Position numbers and translations under genes: made by a program. This document shows positions 48,198 to 49,219 of a stretch of DNA of 49,219 nt, one piece after another (the stretch's first letter is position 1; every line of letters starts with the position of its first letter). A model generated the notes under the pieces. That model was not told the DNA's origin and did not search any database. It worked only from the letters and a program-made list of their open reading frames with translations. Source of the DNA: Inquilinus limosus MP06 (GTDB taxonomy: Bacteria > Pseudomonadota > Alphaproteobacteria > DSM-16000 > Inquilinaceae); the NCBI RefSeq assembly GCF_000767795.1, contig NZ_JANX01000003.1:1-49219 (forward strand), read 5' to 3'.

Positions 48198-49219
48198 TCA
48201 GCTGGCCTGCCGGCCGCCGTGCCGTTCGGCCCGGACCAGCCGGGCCAGCAGCTGGATGCCGGGCTCGATGCGGTCGACCGGAATCGAGGAATAGCCGAAG
48301 CGCAGGAAGTTCTCCGGCGGCACCGGGTGGTCGAAGAACACCGCGCCGGGGTCGATCAGCAGCCCCTGGGGCGCGCCCGCGGCGGCAACCGCATTCATCG
48401 ACACGTCGGCCGGCCCTTCGGCCCACAGCGCCGACCCGCCGGCGGGCAGCCGGAACTCGAATTCCGGCAGATGGGTGCGCAGCCCTTCGCCGATCGCGTC
48501 GGCGCGCTCGCGATAGGCGGCGATCAGCTTCTTGATCGCGGCGTCGTGATGGCCCAGCTGCAGGAACAGCGCCACGGCGCGCTGGTTGTTGGCCGGCGGG
48601 TGCCGTGTGGTCAGCCGCCGCATCGCCCGGGCCTCGGCGATGAACTCCGGCGCTGCCACCACATACCCCATCCGCAGCCCAGGCGCCAAAGTCTTGGACA
48701 CGCTGCCGACATAGATCACCCGGTCCTCCCGGTCGATCGCCTTCAGCGCCGGGGTGGCCTCGCCGACGAAGGTCAGCTCGCTGTCATAGTCGTCCTCGAC
48801 GATCACCAGGTCGTGCACCGAGGCCGCCTGCAGCAGCTCCTGCCGCCGCTGCAGCGGCATGGTCACCGTGGTCGGGTTCTGGTGGCTCGGCTGCACGAAC
48901 AGCATATCGCACCCGGCCAGGCCGCCGGTCGGCTTCAGCCCGTGATGGTCCATCGGCAGGGGCTGGATGCGCGCGCCGAACTGCCGGCACAGGTTGCGGA
49001 TGTCGGGATAGCCCGGCTGCTCGATCCCGACCGTCCGCTCCGGCTTCAGCAGCAGCGACGCGGCCAGGTACAGCGCCTGCTGCGCCCCGATCGTGACCAG
49101 GATCTGCTCCGGCGACACCCAGATGCCGCGGCGCGGCAGGATCCGCTTCTGCAGCTGCTCGATCAGCAGCGGGTCGTCGGCATCGACGCGGTCGCCGGCC
49201 CAGTCCCGGATGGCGACCG
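48198..49219 (-). CDS. MocR-type PLP-dependent regulator, C-terminal part (runs off the right edge)
   Basis: The visible 339 codons encode a fold-type-I aminotransferase domain; the frame stays open to the window edge, so the 5' end is missing. Landmarks: WVSPEQILVTIGAQQALYLA, the NPTT cofactor Asn, DDYDSE, and the PLP Lys in YVGSVSKTLAPGLRMGYV. The C-terminal FLRFGYSS and the pattern of loops are typical of MocR proteins, in which a GntR winged helix precedes this domain. I therefore expect the HTH just outside the window. MocR proteins usually regulate transcription, not transamination. A free-standing aminotransferase cannot be excluded without the missing part. Confidence 0.82.
   Translation of the reverse strand, partial: VAIRDWAGDRVDADDPLLIEQLQKRILPRRGIWVSPEQILVTIGAQQALYLAASLLLKPERTVGIEQPGYPDIRNLCRQFGARIQPLPMDHHGLKPTGGLAGCDMLFVQPSHQNPTTVTMPLQRRQELLQAASVHDLVIVEDDYDSELTFVGEATPALKAIDREDRVIYVGSVSKTLAPGLRMGYVVAAPEFIAEARAMRRLTTRHPPANNQRAVALFLQLGHHDAAIKKLIAAYRERADAIGEGLRTHLPEFEFRLPAGGSALWAEGPADVSMNAVAAAGAPQGLLIDPGAVFFDHPVPPENFLRFGYSSIPVDRIEPGIQLLARLVRAERHGGRQAS

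Overview
The window is very G+C-rich (about 70% by eye) and almost wholly coding, with no tRNA, rRNA, CRISPR array, transposase or phage gene that I can recognise. Base composition, many GTG starts, the family-5 ABC importers, uronate dehydrogenase, MocR/MocA-type genes and the dispersed palindromic repeats suggest an alphaproteobacterium of the Rhizobiales/Rhodospirillales type. The genus cannot be fixed from this sequence alone. The region reads as a chromosomal or megaplasmid scavenging island. Several import-plus-catabolism modules sit end to end, each with its own GntR-superfamily regulator.

Layout. (A) 1-5.6 kb: a lone family-5 solute-binding protein, divergent from a GntR regulator that is translationally coupled to a creatininase-family amidohydrolase and a ketopantoate-reductase-like enzyme; then a nested palindromic repeat and an SDR dehydrogenase. 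(B) 5.6-13.6 kb: a complete five-gene Dpp-like importer on the minus strand, divergent from a FadR-type GntR, followed by a UxuA-family dehydratase and KdgD. (C) 13.6-23.5 kb: GntR, uronate dehydrogenase and an SMP-30 lactonase on the minus strand, divergent from a Tat-type family-5 importer with a fused double ATPase and a DgoD-like enolase-superfamily dehydratase. (D) 23.6-29.6 kb: an Amadori-product (fructosamine) module with FrlB-like deglycase, FrlD-like kinase and UTRA-type GntR, followed by a family-3 binding protein, an FAD amine oxidase and an amino-acid-type permease but no ATPase. (E) 29.6-37.9 kb: DapA-family lyase and GntR, divergent from a second DgoD-like dehydratase and a complete importer paralogous to B. 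(F) 37.9-48.2 kb: two Gfo/Idh/MocA dehydrogenases divergent from a GntR, then a complete importer with a DapA-family lyase inside its operon and another DapA-family gene behind it. A MocR-type regulator runs off the right edge.

How the genes fit. Modules B and C together encode most of the oxidative uronate route: import, oxidation to the aldarolactone (Udh), lactone hydrolysis (SMP-30), dehydration (enolase-superfamily protein) and decarboxylating dehydration to 2-oxoglutarate semialdehyde (KdgD). The last dehydrogenase is not in the window. Module E has the pieces of a 2-keto-3-deoxy-aldonate route. Module D should import a glycated amine, phosphorylate it and split it. Candidate operators lie in several of the divergent promoters. 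Three copies of one roughly 90-bp palindromic repeat lie between genes, one of them immediately behind a binding-protein gene inside an importer operon.
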